A DNA stretch of 64,000 nt from Sciurus carolinensis. Lineage: Eukaryota > Chordata > Mammalia > Rodentia > Sciuridae. Each line of letters opens with the position of its first letter. Position 1 is the stretch's first letter. The notes under the pieces are model-generated. The model was not told the origin of the DNA. It saw only the letters and a list, made by a program, of their open reading frames with translations, and made no database searches. The position numbers were made by a program, and so were the translations under genes. The stretch lies in the NCBI RefSeq assembly GCF_902686445.1, contig NC_062216.1:9135084-9199083 (forward strand), in the 5' to 3' direction. Shown piece after piece: positions 51,763-62,489 of this stretch.

Positions 51763-54204
51763 ACAAATTTTAACATTTTCCTAACAAAACACAAAATAGA
51801 AAAATAATCCTCCTCTATCCTAACAGCTTTTCTTCTTTCCACTCCAGTTTGTGCTCACATGCATACGTGATTGTACATAGTTTGAACATTACGACTTTTT
51901 GTTTTTCTTCATCTGAAATCTGAAGCCAAACAGCCAAAGAAAAGGGGTAACCTTTTATCACAAGATCTTGAAGTTCCATTTTCAGCTATTGTATGTCTTC
52001 TCATGTTGTCTTTGAGACTGTGCAACTCAGCAGACAATTTTGTGTGCTTTCCTATACCATAGAGAACAGCTGTCCAACATTATTAACCAGTCTAATCATT
52101 AAATGAGCTGAAAGTTTTACAAGCATAATTGACATTATTAGATGAGTGATGCCCTCCAGTAATTTGACATTTTGTGACTTCAGGTGGTTTAAAAGATATT
52201 TAATAGGTAAGTGAGCATTTACTGAGTTCCTGCCAGGTTTCTATCTTGTATTAGAATGCTTGGACTCTTCAATCAAGGGACTGCTCTTGTTTTAATATGT
52301 GTAAAACTGACTTCCAAAATAAATGATATAAAACGTGTTTGGAAAAAACATTTGTGTAAGTGAATGAAACAAATCTAGAAGTTGAGTCAGAGAGAAAAAG
52401 TGAAATGGATTGTTTCAGATGTTAGGGAACATGAGCAATAAATTTATTTCAGTGGGTATTTGAAACAAGTTCACTTTGTATTTTGCTATACTTGATGTAA
52501 TAAAAGACACAAAGAAGTATATAATAATGTCTAATGGAGTCAGTGCTTCAGTAAATCATGGTCTAGTAGCAGTGGAGTAACTGATAGCCATTAAAGGTGG
52601 TGGTGATCACAACCACTTAACAAGGAAGACTGGAAGCACATGTGTAAGTCTGAATCCACTGGTGTTGCTATTATCATGTAAAAGTATGTACAGGAGGGGG
52701 CCAGAGCTAGAAAGAAGCATGAAAAATGATGTTGTTTTGTTAGGGCGATTTTATTTCCTAAAATTTCTTGGTATTGCCTACTATTGTTGTATTCATTTTT
52801 TTTAAAGTTTGCTTTATGGCTCATGCTCATGAGGAAATACGTGAAAAGATAAGATTAAAAGGTAAACAACTATAGCAAACTGCTAGTTATTAAGTGCCAG
52901 GTGAGTGACAGGAAAGTATAGGAATTTAGAAGAGAGAGAGATTTCTACAGGCCTGGTGAGTAGGGATTTCACAAGGGCAGAGAATTTTGGTGAGAGAGAC
53001 TTCCTGGAGGAAGACAATGTTTGGAATGAGTGCATGGTGAGAGGGAAGGGCCTTGGTTCTCTGAGGAGGCGGTATGGTTTGGGAGCAAAGCAGAGAGATG
53101 AGGATGAGTTTGGCAAGTTTAGTCAGCAGAGGACAAGACTCACCTGCCTGGAAGGATTCTTCAAGGTTGGCTGGAGAATGATGGGATAAAAAGGTCATAC
53201 CAGTTGCAGGGCTTCCTGTATGGTAGCTAGCTAGGCCAGAAGTCTGGTTCTAGGGTGGCTCGGCTGTGTGCTCTGCTTAGCTTTTTTTAAGAACTTTGTG
53301 CAGACAAAGCCATGAAGGAGAAAGACTGCTCGATCCTGAAACAAGATCAGAAGCCTAGGTAGATGACTGATTCCCACCATAGCTGGGTAGGACTTAAAAA
53401 GCATGAGGTGAAAATGAAGCCGACAGGGTCAACATCAAGCGAGCAGTCATGAAATGAAAGCCTGGTAAAACTGAGGAGGCGGGAGGAAGCTTAAAGATTG
53501 GCACTGAGTGAAGATCGGTGGTCCTTAGGGAATGAAGGGACAGGGAAGGTGTCTTTGATGCAGGATCTGTCAGTGGTTCTTCAGCCTTTTCAGAGAGGTC
53601 ACTGACATGTGGAGCTGAGCATGGCTGTGGATGCTTGTTTTACTGGTGTCTACCTCATGCCAATGGTGGAGGGACACACATGCATTACGATATTGTTTCT
53701 ACTGTCAACTCAGTGGACTGAAATTTGGATTTATACACATAAACCAGAGGCTTTCTGTGAAGGTACACGTTTATAATATGGAATTTCGTTGAAATTGGCA
53801 TTAACATTTGCCCCATTACCTCCATAAAGCCTTGAGTAATGGCCGACTTTTCCACCTCTTAAGTTCTGAAGATGGAAGAAACCACTGACGAAACTATTAC
53901 TTAAGGAGATGGATTGAGGTGTTTATTGAGTGGAAATGGATTTATTGATCTCAGTGCTAGCTGATTGCTTCCCTTGTTTTCAGCAGAATGTGTTCTTAAA
54001 AAAATCTTGGCTGGGATGAGCAAGTGCTCTCTGGAGAAGTATGGAAGATGGGTCCATGGGAGGCAGATCCGTGATGGTGGTGCTGGGCTTTCACTCTCAG
54101 AGCTGTGGGTAGCTTTAGAAAATGCTGTCTGCTAATCCATCCAGTTCAACACTGTCAGTTGAAGAAAAAAATGAGTGACTTTTTGCCCTTTCTTTTCATG
54201 TTTT
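51763..54204. other. 2.4-kb intron block without recognised SINEs
   Basis: Mostly unique sequence. 52205-52240 ('gtgagcatttactgagttcc') may be a short L2/MIR piece. No gene. Confidence 0.45.
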
Positions 54205-54370
54205 AGGGGCTCAAACCCAGAGCTAGGCAAGTGCTGTACTTCTGATCAAACTCCCAGGCCCATTGGCTACTTTTTTGGGATCTTTCTCTTCTCCTCTGCT
54301 GGGGATTGAACCTAGGGCTTCTTGCATGTTGAACATGTTCTCTATCATTGAGCTACACCTCTAGTCCCGA
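54205..54370 (-). mobile_element. Two diverged ID SINE pieces, antisense
   Basis: 54205-54262 ('ggggctcaaacccagagc') and 54290-54370 ('ggggattgaacctagggc', 'cattgagctacacctc') are two separate old copies. Confidence 0.75.
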
Positions 54371-54414
54371 GAGCTTTCCATTCTGTCTGTGAGCTATAGT
54401 GTTCAGTGCTTTCT

Positions 54415-54592
54415 TTTTGTTTTTGTTTTAGTGATACTGGAGATTGACCTTGTGTGTGCTAGGCAAGTGCTCTACTGAGCTATATCCCCCACCCTTTTTA
54501 TTTTTTTGTTTTGAGACAGGGGTCTCACTACATTTGCCCAGGCTGGCCTTGCCTCCCAAATAGATGGTATTATAGGTGAGTGCCACAGCTCC
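54415..54592 (-). mobile_element. B1-ID dimeric SINE, antisense, shortened
   Basis: 'gtgtgctaggcaagtgctc' (ID) and 'gagacaggggtctcac', 'attataggtgagtgccac' (B1). Confidence 0.85.
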
Positions 54593-54765
54593 TGACTGAT
54601 TTCAGTGCTTTTTATACATTATCTTATTCTTCACACCAGTCTTTTAAAGGTAATAGTAGAATTTCTATTTACCACAATTTCAGAGAGTTAATTAACATTC
54701 CTAGGATTATAAAACCAGTATTTTGGAGCCTTCTGTCAAAGCCTGTGCTTTTAATACTGCATCGG
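54593..54765 (-). mobile_element. MIR/L2-like fragment, antisense
   Basis: 'acattatcttattcttcac' and 'attcctaggattataaaacc' resemble the reverse of MIR/L2 3' sequence. Confidence 0.5.
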
Positions 54766-54779
54766 ACGTTATGATCTTT

Positions 54780-55192
54780 TTTTTTTATTGTAAACAAATG
54801 GGATACATGTTGTTTCTCTGTACATGGAGTAAAGGCATACCATTTGTGTAATCATAAATTTACATAGGGTAATGTTGTTTGATTCATTGTTATTTTTTTC
54901 CTTCCCCCCACCCCTTCCACCCCTCTTTTCCCTCTATACAGTCCTTCTTTCCTCCATTCTTGCCACTCTCCTTAACCCTAACCCTAAACCTAATACTAAC
55001 CCTAACGCTAACCCCTCCCACCCCCCATTATATGTCATCATCCGCTTATCAGCGAGATCATTAGTTCTTCGGTTTTTTGAGATTGACTTATCTCACTTAG
55101 GATGATATTCTCCAATTTCATCCATTTGCCTGCAAATGCCATAATTTTATCATTCTTTATGGTGGAGTAATATTCCATTGTATATAGGGCGG
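54780..55192 (-). mobile_element. 5'-truncated young squirrel L1, antisense
   Basis: This holds the 3' UTR with the CCCTAA-like (reverse of TTAGGG) tract at about 54970-55013, and the end of ORF2 ('tattccattgtatatagg'). It is nearly identical to the 3' end of the 7-kb L1. tatgatcttt is duplicated at 54770-54779 and 55193-55202. Confidence 0.95.
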
Positions 55193-55202
55193 TATGATCT
55201 TT

Positions 55203-56439
55203 AAAGAGACCGGGCAGTCCTGAAATGCGCAGGGTGCACTAGAAGCATAAGTCAAAGTCTTAGACCATTGGAGCTCACTGTCTTCTTGGTGACAAGAGGT
55301 CACAGGTGAGTTCATTATAAGACAATGTTGTGATAGGATTTGAGAGTGACACAGCAAGCAGCATGAGCAGTTCCCCTTGCCTCCAGGTCCCACTGGGGTG
55401 GGGTGGAGGAGTTCAGGTGGATGCCACAAATGAAGTGGTTCTGTGTTGCCTCTGAGGAACACTGAGCCTGCGGAGCCACTGCAGTTTTTGATTTAGATGA
55501 CTAGGTGAGCGTTGGTGTCATTAACTGAGATCAGAAGTGTGGGAGAGGCAAGTGATACGAGGAGTCCTGTTCTGACACTCAGCAGTCTTTAGTCAGTGTG
55601 TACATGCGGCGTACTGTGCCTTCAACTATGAATAAGATAAGGACACACCTGGAGGAAACGCAGCAGCATGTGGAGTGCTGGGTGTCTGAATGCAGAGGTT
55701 GGATGGATCCAAAAGACTTGTGTATGAGTTGGAAACTAAGGGGCTGGAGATACATACGTGGAGATTAGGAGTCATTTTTGTAGGTAGAAGGTAGAACTTC
55801 ACATTAAAGCCTGTGTGAAGCAGGAGGTCACAGAGCCCCAGAAGAGAGACCTGAGGAGAATAAGATGAAAGCAGTGTTTAGGAAGCCCAGGGAGATAAAA
55901 ATGTATCAAACAATGGTCTGTCAAATGTCACAGGAATAGCCAGTGTGTTAACACTGAATCCGGGCCAGTGGTTTGGCATCATGGCAGTTGATGATGGTTT
56001 TCAGAATAATTTCACATGAATGAATTAGTGGTGGGGTGTTGGCAGTGGGTGGAGTAAGTGGGCTTGCCAACAGGGTGGCAGTGAGTCTTCCTGAATGTTC
56101 CTCCAGGAAGCTCCACCTGGAGGGTAAGGAGTGATGTGGAGAGGTGTAGGTAGTTAAGCCCTTTTAATTTTTTTAAAAAGTCTGGGTGATGTTTGAGACT
56201 TGTTAAACAAGTCCCAATAGGGAAGGACATTTTTTTTTTTTTTTTTTAAATCCAGTAGAGGATAATTCTATAATGGGAAAGTCTTGGAGGGCTTAATTTT
56301 CTTAATGAGGTAGAATGTGAGGAAATTAGAGAATTGGGTGATCGGGATCTTCAGAGTATTGTGGAGAAATGTGGCTAAGAACTCTAACCATATTTGTAAG
56401 GATAGTGGGGTCATTCTTTCAAGTTTTTCTGTTTTTAAA
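55203..56439. other. Unassigned intron DNA
   Basis: 55600-55680 may be L2-like. A T-run lies at 56231-56247. No gene. Confidence 0.45.
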
Positions 56440-56574
56440 ATTTCCTTTTTTTCTTATATTTCTGAGATAGGGTCTCACTGTGTTGCTCAGTTGGCCTTGA
56501 ACTCCGTTAATCGATGTTCCTGCCTCAGCCTCCGGAAGAGCTGTGTTTATAGTAAGGTGCCACCACAGCCAGTT
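56440..56574 (-). mobile_element. B1 SINE, antisense
   Basis: 'gagatagggtctcactgtg', 'cctgcctcagcctccgg' without an ID half. Confidence 0.85.
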
Positions 56575-57249
56575 CTATTATTAAATATAGTTCACATACC
56601 AAAAATATATCTCTTAGGATACTTCCAGAGTCATGCAACTATTACAATTAAGTAATTTCAGAACATTTTCTTCACCCTGAAGAGAACCCTGTACCCATTC
56701 ACAGTATTTTCCATCTCCACCCTACCTTTCTCAGCCTCTAGCAACCACTAATCTGTTTTCTGTCTCTATGGATGTGCCTATTCTGGCTTTCCTTTTAATG
56801 GAATGATAGAACCTGTAGACTTTCTTACCTGACTTCTTTCATATACCAGTGCATTTAGGGTCTATTAATGTTTTAGCATGTATCAATGCATCATTCTTTT
56901 TACATCTGAAAAATATTCCCTTATATGGATATGACACATTTTGTTTATCCATTAATCAATTGATGAGTATTTGGTTTGTTTCTACTTTTAGCCACTATGA
57001 ATAATGCTGCCATGAAAATTTGTGCACAGGTTTTTGTAGACATTTTCATTTTTCTTTGGTGCATATTTATAGAAGTGGAGTTGCTTGGTTGTGTAGTAAC
57101 TTTAACTTTTGAGGTACTGCTAATCTTTTTTCCAAAATAAGTGCACCATTTTACATTCCCAGCAGGAATGTATGAGGATTCTGATTTCTCAGCATCCTTG
57201 CTTTTACTTGTTATTGTCTGTCCCCTCCAACCCCCCACTGTTTTCCTCC

Positions 57250-57326
57250 CCCAGTGCTGGGCATTGAACCCCAGGACCTTATGCATGCTAGGCCTGCCCT
57301 CTCTTACAGAGCTGCACCCCCAGATC
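57250..57326 (-). mobile_element. ID-type SINE, antisense
   Basis: 'gctgggcattgaaccccagg' and 'tatgcatgctaggcctg'. Confidence 0.8.
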
Positions 57327-57481
57327 CTGTTTCCCTTTTTGATTATTGCCATCCTAGTGGGTGTGGAGTGGATCTTGTTTGATTTGCATTTCTCTGGTGG
57401 ATAATAATGTTGAGCATCTTCTTATACACACATTGACCATTTGTGTGTCTTTGGAGAGATCTTTGTTCAAATCCTGTCCTT

Positions 57482-57556
57482 GGGCTGGGGATGAAGCTCA
57501 GTGGTAGAGTATGTGCTTAGCACACACAAGGTCCTGGGTTCAATACCTAGCACCTT
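57482..57556 (+). mobile_element. ID SINE, sense, without A-tail
   Basis: 'gggctggggatgaagctcag' to 'gggttcaatacctagcacc'. Confidence 0.88.
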
Positions 57557-58174
57557 TTTACTATTGAGTTGTAAGAATTGTGTATGTATTTTGGATACCA
57601 TTCCCTTATCAGATATGTGATTCATAAACATTTTCTCTAGTTGTTTGATCACCTTTTCACTCTTTAAATCACAAAATGTGTAATTTTGATGAAGTCCAAA
57701 TTACTGTTTGTTGCTTATTCTTTTGGTGTTATACCCAAGAAGCCATTACTTAACCCAGGGTCGTGTGGACTTACACTTATGTTTTCTAGTTTTGGCTCTT
57801 TCATCTATTTGGAGTTAATTTTTGCGTGTTGTGTGAGATAGGGCCCACCTTCATTCTTTTGCACATGGATATCCAGTTGTCCCAGTACCATTTGTTAAAA
57901 TAAGAGTCTGTCCTTTCCTCCATCAGACTGTCTTGGTACCTTTGTCCAAATTAGTTGACCATAAATGTGACTTGTATTTCCAGGTTATATTTCTGGACTC
58001 TCACTTCCATTCCATTAGTCTGTCTATTTATCTTTCTATCTTTGTGATAGTGCCACATTGTCTTGGTTACTGTTGTTTTCTAGTAAGTTTTTATATTTGG
58101 GAGTATGGGTCCTCTGACTTTGATTTTCTTTTTCAAGATTTTTTTTTCCTTTTGGCTGTTCTGATTCATTTAAG

Positions 58175-58279
58175 TTTTTATTTTTATTTATTTATTTTTT
58201 GTGGTGCTGGGTATCAAACCCATCATCTTTTACATGCTAGGCAAATGCTTTACCACTGAAGCTACATTCTCATCCCTGT
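58175..58279 (-). mobile_element. ID-type SINE, antisense
   Basis: 'gctgggtatcaaacccatc' and 'tttaccactgaagctacattc'. Confidence 0.82.
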
Positions 58280-58320
58280 CTTGCAAGTTTCTAAATACCT
58301 ATTTCTTAGTCCTCTAAGAT

Positions 58321-58572
58321 TAGTTTTTTGAGTGTGCACATTTTGTGTTTGGGGCTATGTAAGATAATTATAATTATTTTCACACTGTAACCTCTCCTCC
58401 CCTATCTGGCACCCCATCCTGTGTTTTCCTTCATTTCTTCCACCTTTGTATTAACCATATTAGAGCTGTTATGTTTTTATCTTACATTTATTGAATATAT
58501 TTCATGTTCACTGGTAAAAATATTAAGGTGGTGATTATAATATTTTACATATTTTTCTAAAGAGTAAAAGAG
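58321..58572. other. Unassigned intron DNA
   Basis: AT-rich, probably LINE-derived, not placed. Confidence 0.35.
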
Positions 58573-58586
58573 CAATTTGCTTTTTA

Positions 58587-58763
58587 AAATTTAAAATTTT
58601 AATTTTTTTGTTTGTTTTTTGCAGTACTGGATTGAACCCAGGAGTACTCTACCATTGGGCTACATTCCCATCCCTTTTTATTTTTTTATTTTGAGATGGA
58701 GTCTTGCTAAGTTGCCTGGGCAGACCTTGAACTTTTGATCCTTCTGTCTCAGCCTCCCAAGTT
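58587..58763 (-). mobile_element. B1-ID dimeric SINE, antisense, with duplication
   Basis: 'ggattgaacccaggagtac' (ID) and 'gagatggagtcttgctaag' (B1, truncated). caatttgcttttta is duplicated at 58573-58586 and 58764-58777. Confidence 0.93.
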
Positions 58764-58777
58764 CAATTTGCTTTTTA

Positions 58778-59046
58778 CTTACATGGCATCACCTATTTTT
58801 TTTCTTCCCTTGGGTAAGCAGACTGCAATAAAAAGGGGTGTCCAAAGCAACAAGTAAAGAAATATAAACCATATTCCTTGTTCTACCAGTATAACTGTTA
58901 CATTCCAATTGGTATAGTAAGATCTTTGTACATGAAATATTAGTGAATATTTTACTTACATGAACATATGTATACACGTAAAAGTATTGGCTAAGTGACA
59001 TAAATTACTTGAAAATAGGACCTGTATGGCATGCAATTTGCTTTTT
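58778..59046. other. Unassigned intron DNA
   Basis: Nothing recognised. Confidence 0.45.
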
Positions 59047-59062
59047 AAAGAATAAATTTTAT

Positions 59063-59155
59063 GGGCTGGGGAGATAGCTCAGTTGGTAGAGTGCTTGCCT
59101 TGCAAGCACAAGGCCCTGGGTTCAATCCCCAGTACCGCAAAAAAAAAAAAAAAAA
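59063..59155 (+). mobile_element. Young-looking ID SINE, sense
   Basis: Full body and pure A-tail. The 16-bp duplication aaagaataaattttat is at 59047-59062 and 59156-59171. Confidence 0.97.
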
Positions 59156-59202
59156 AAAGAATAAATTTTATAAATAATTTATTATCATATATATATATAT
59201 AT

Positions 59203-59382
59203 ATTTGTGGCACTAAGAATGAACCCAGGGGAACTTTACCACTAAGCTACGTCCTCAGCTCCTTTTTAAATTTTATTTTGAGACAGTCTCCCTAAGTTGC
59301 TGAGGCTGACCTGATTCTCCCGCCTTAGCCTTCTGAGTCCCTGAAATTTTAGGTGTGCACCATATACCTGGCCTATTATCTT
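59203..59382 (-). mobile_element. B1-ID dimeric SINE, antisense
   Basis: Follows an (AT)n run. 'aagaatgaacccaggggaac' (ID), 'ctaagttgctgaggctgac' (B1). Confidence 0.9.
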
Positions 59383-60069
59383 CATTTAAAAAATTGACCC
59401 TAGTAAATTTAAGAGTAAGTTATAGTTAACTTTTAGGAACTTGAGTGATAGATGAAGGAAGGTACACCTTCCTTTCTGGATAGTAGATTTGTTTTGGCAA
59501 TTATTATTCATTTTTTTTGAGAATCATAAAAGCAGTTTACGAAATGGGCAACTCATTTATTTTGTCCAGTCTGTGAATGATGCATTTCCCCAGATGGAGC
59601 ATGAGTTATGTAAGGGGAGTCTCTCAGGCCCTGCCCATGTTTTACAATGAGGTCACTGGGGTGCAAGCCATAGCTGATTTGTACAGTGAAGAAAGACTTG
59701 TTTAAAATTATTGCTCACTTTTACAAGGTGACTAATATGCAGGCTGAATAAGCCAAGTTGTCAGCTGTTGGTTATTTTAATATTTATCAAGAAAAATTTG
59801 ACCTGGAAAGGCATCCTGTTTGGGTAATAATAGTATGGGCTTTGATGTTGTAAATTAACCTACCTTTCTGTTTTTCTTTGGACTGATGAGTATCTCCCAC
59901 ACATTAATGGTTCTGAGTACTATAAAACTTGAGTGGTCATAACATAAGCTTATAGTCATGCTTCAGATGACTGGTATTTAATTGATTTTCAGACATAGTA
60001 GTAATTAAATTCCAATCTCATTATTTTAAGCTTCACTCTGAATAAACTGTTGTCCCTGTGTTACTTATT
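59383..60069. other. Unassigned intron DNA
   Basis: Nothing recognised. Confidence 0.45.
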
Positions 60070-60600
60070 ATAATAATGAGTTTTTAGTGCTTTAAAATTG
60101 TGGCAAAGTATATATAACATTTGTTCTTTTAACTATTTTTAAGTGTACAGTTCGGTGGCATTAAGTGTATTTACATTATTGTGTCACTATCCACCATCAT
60201 TCACATCCAAACTGTTTTCACCTTCCAAAACTGAAACTCCACAGTCATTAGAAACTAACTCTCAACCCTCCTTTAGGCATAAAGGAGGCATCCACTGGCA
60301 CCACCATTCTGCTCTTTGTCTCTGATTTGACTGCACTAGGTGCCTCATGTAAGGGAATTGAGAAACATTGGTCATCTTGTGATTGGCTCATTTCACTTAG
60401 CATAGTCTTCATGCTTCAACCAGATTGTAGCATTGCACCAGAATTTCTTTCCTTTTGAAGGTTGAATGCTGTTCCCATATGTGTATTTACCCCATTCTGA
60501 TTGTTTATTCAGCGTTGGACCCTTGGGTTGCTGCCACCTTTGGAAATTGTGAATAGAGCTGCTGTGAACATGGGTGTACTGTAGTGCTATCTTTTGCTAT
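60070..60600 (-). mobile_element. Old L1M 3' region, antisense
   Basis: 'taagtgtacagttcggtggc', 'gtgtcactatccaccatc', 'gattggctcatttcacttagc' and 'gctgctgtgaacatgggtg' follow antisense old L1. Confidence 0.85.
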
Positions 60601-60700
60601 TTTTACAAAGGCAGTGCATAGCAGCTAGGTTCTTATCTTTTTAATCTAAGCATTGTTCCAAACTAAGAGGAAGATGTTTAACTTTTGGAGTTTTGGTAGG

Positions 60701-60740
<40 letters not shown>
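60701..60740. repeat. (GT)n microsatellite
   Basis: About 20 pure GT units. Confidence 0.97.
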
Positions 60741-60743
<3 letters not shown>

Positions 60744-60947
60744 AGATTAAAATTAAGACTTAACTTTTTAACTGTGCTATTTAATTGCTGAATTGCTTTT
60801 TTAGGCAGTGTAGAATGAAAGTTTTTCCTGGAGTGTTCTATTTAGAATTGTGTAGCAATATAATTTAATTCAACCAGCATTTCATTTGTGGGTACACTAG
60901 CTGTAGCATTTTATACTAAAATGCTTTCCTTATATCTGACCCTTAAA

Positions 60948-61017
60948 CTCTCTTCACATCTCGCTTAATTTGCTTGGGTATGCTCTCTTCACATCTCACT
61001 TAATTTGCTTGGGTATG
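60948..61017. repeat. 35-bp tandem duplication
   Basis: 60948-60982 and 60983-61017 are the same 35-mer with one G/A difference. Confidence 0.97.
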
Positions 61018-61023
61018 TGTCCT

Positions 61024-61121
61024 TTTTTTTTTTTTTTTTTTTGTGGTGCTGGGGATTGAACCCAGAGCCTCGTGCTTATAAGGCAAGCACTCTACCAGCT
61101 GAGCTATATCCCCAGCCCGGA
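61024..61121 (-). mobile_element. ID SINE, antisense, with duplication
   Basis: T-run, 'ggggattgaacccagagcc'. tatgtgtcct is duplicated at 61014-61023 and 61122-61131. It landed at the end of the 35-bp duplication. Confidence 0.95.
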
Positions 61122-61131
61122 TATGTGTCCT

Positions 61132-62489
61132 AGATGGCCTACCCCTACATATTCTTAACAGTCCTGTGAAAAGCCTTCTCAGTATCTGTCAGCCAATTAA
61201 CAGAGTTGGGGTGAAAATTTGTTAAACCCTGAGTTAGTACAGAAGTGAAGAGAGTTGTTTACATACTAAAGACCATTGGTGATAGGTGTTAGATGCAGGG
61301 GTAAGTGTTGCCATGGGTAGGACAAAGTAAATTTAGGTTAGAGGTATTAGCAATAGGTGATTCTTTGCATTACATAGGGCTTTTCAGAGTTTGGTTCCTT
61401 AATAACATCATTTGATCCTTCCAAATTATTTGCTGTACTTGGTGTAAGTGGCAAGCAGTGGTGAGAAAGAGGGAGGAGGTGTTAAGACAGATGCTGAAGG
61501 AGAAGGCCTAGACCCCTTCTCAGTTCAAGATCCTTTGAAATGAAGGTAATGACTATTGTAGGAGAAAATATTTGATGAACACCCATTTTTTTCAGGCATG
61601 CATTTTATAAATCTAAATGTGCAGCTCCTCTGCTGAGACCAAACTCTCTTGCAAGAAACTAACAACTAAATTTGTGGTGGGTGGTGAGATAGTAGGTTCT
61701 GAGTCACAGAATTTCCGGACAGTTGGTGATACATTTGTATATAATGTAGATTTGCCTGTAAGAGGCCAGCTAATACAGTATGGTCAGATGCCATTAAGCA
61801 ATATTAACAAATCATGATGATTGCACACTTTCTCAAGCTCTGGGCCTAAGGAAGCAAAGAAGTAATTGCAGGTTTGAAAGGTTGCTGCAGTGCCGCTAAG
61901 ACTTTCCTGAAGCTTTTCTGTCACAGGCTAGAGGTGACTTAAAGCATTTCAAATAGACTATAAAGCTAGTTGATCATGGTAGAACATTGTAGCCTACCTA
62001 GGTAAAACAGCTCTAAAGTTTTTTTTTCATTTTTCTTTTTCTTTTTCCTTTTTTTTTTTTTTTTGAGATTCTTTTTGCCTGAAAATGTATTGGCTTAAAA
62101 AAAACAAAACAAAAACAAAAACAAAAAACCAGTAACCTTTTTGCATTTCTCAAATATTTCTTTGGTAATAAAAGTAGAATAACTGATATTAGAAAAGTTA
62201 AGTTGGAGCCAGAAAGAGGAATGTTTTTGTTTTGCATTTGTTATGTAAGTTTAAATGAAATTTTTAAAATTACCCTTCCTGACAGTAGAAGTACTTTACA
62301 GTGATTATGACATTGACATTTGGCTAAGGTTCTTTGGAAAACACTAATGTGACTCCACTGTAGTATAGCTCCTTTCCTTGGAGCTTATCTTTTGGCAGTG
62401 GAGATGTGACCAACAGAAACAGTTTCATACTTGGTGCAGACAAGTATAAGAGTATTAAAGTATGGGAAGTAAACATGCAGTCTCTTCTT
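61132..62489. other. Unassigned intron DNA
   Basis: No gene. A T-rich run at 62038-62064 is followed by (AAAAC)n at 62100-62127. Confidence 0.45.

Larger units (their letters stand above)
56575..58320 (-). mobile_element. Old L1M, antisense: 3' UTR and ORF2 C-terminus
   Basis: 'gaaccctgtacccattcac', 'agcaaccactaatctg', 'catgaaaatttgtgcacagg', 'tggtgttatacccaagaagcc' and 'tatccagttgtcccagtacc' follow the antisense L1 in order. Three ID SINEs interrupt it. Confidence 0.85.

Noticed and set aside
54960..55020. Interstitial telomeric repeat as a chromosome-fusion trace
   Set aside because: The CCCTAA-like units are part of an L1 3' UTR with its own target duplication.
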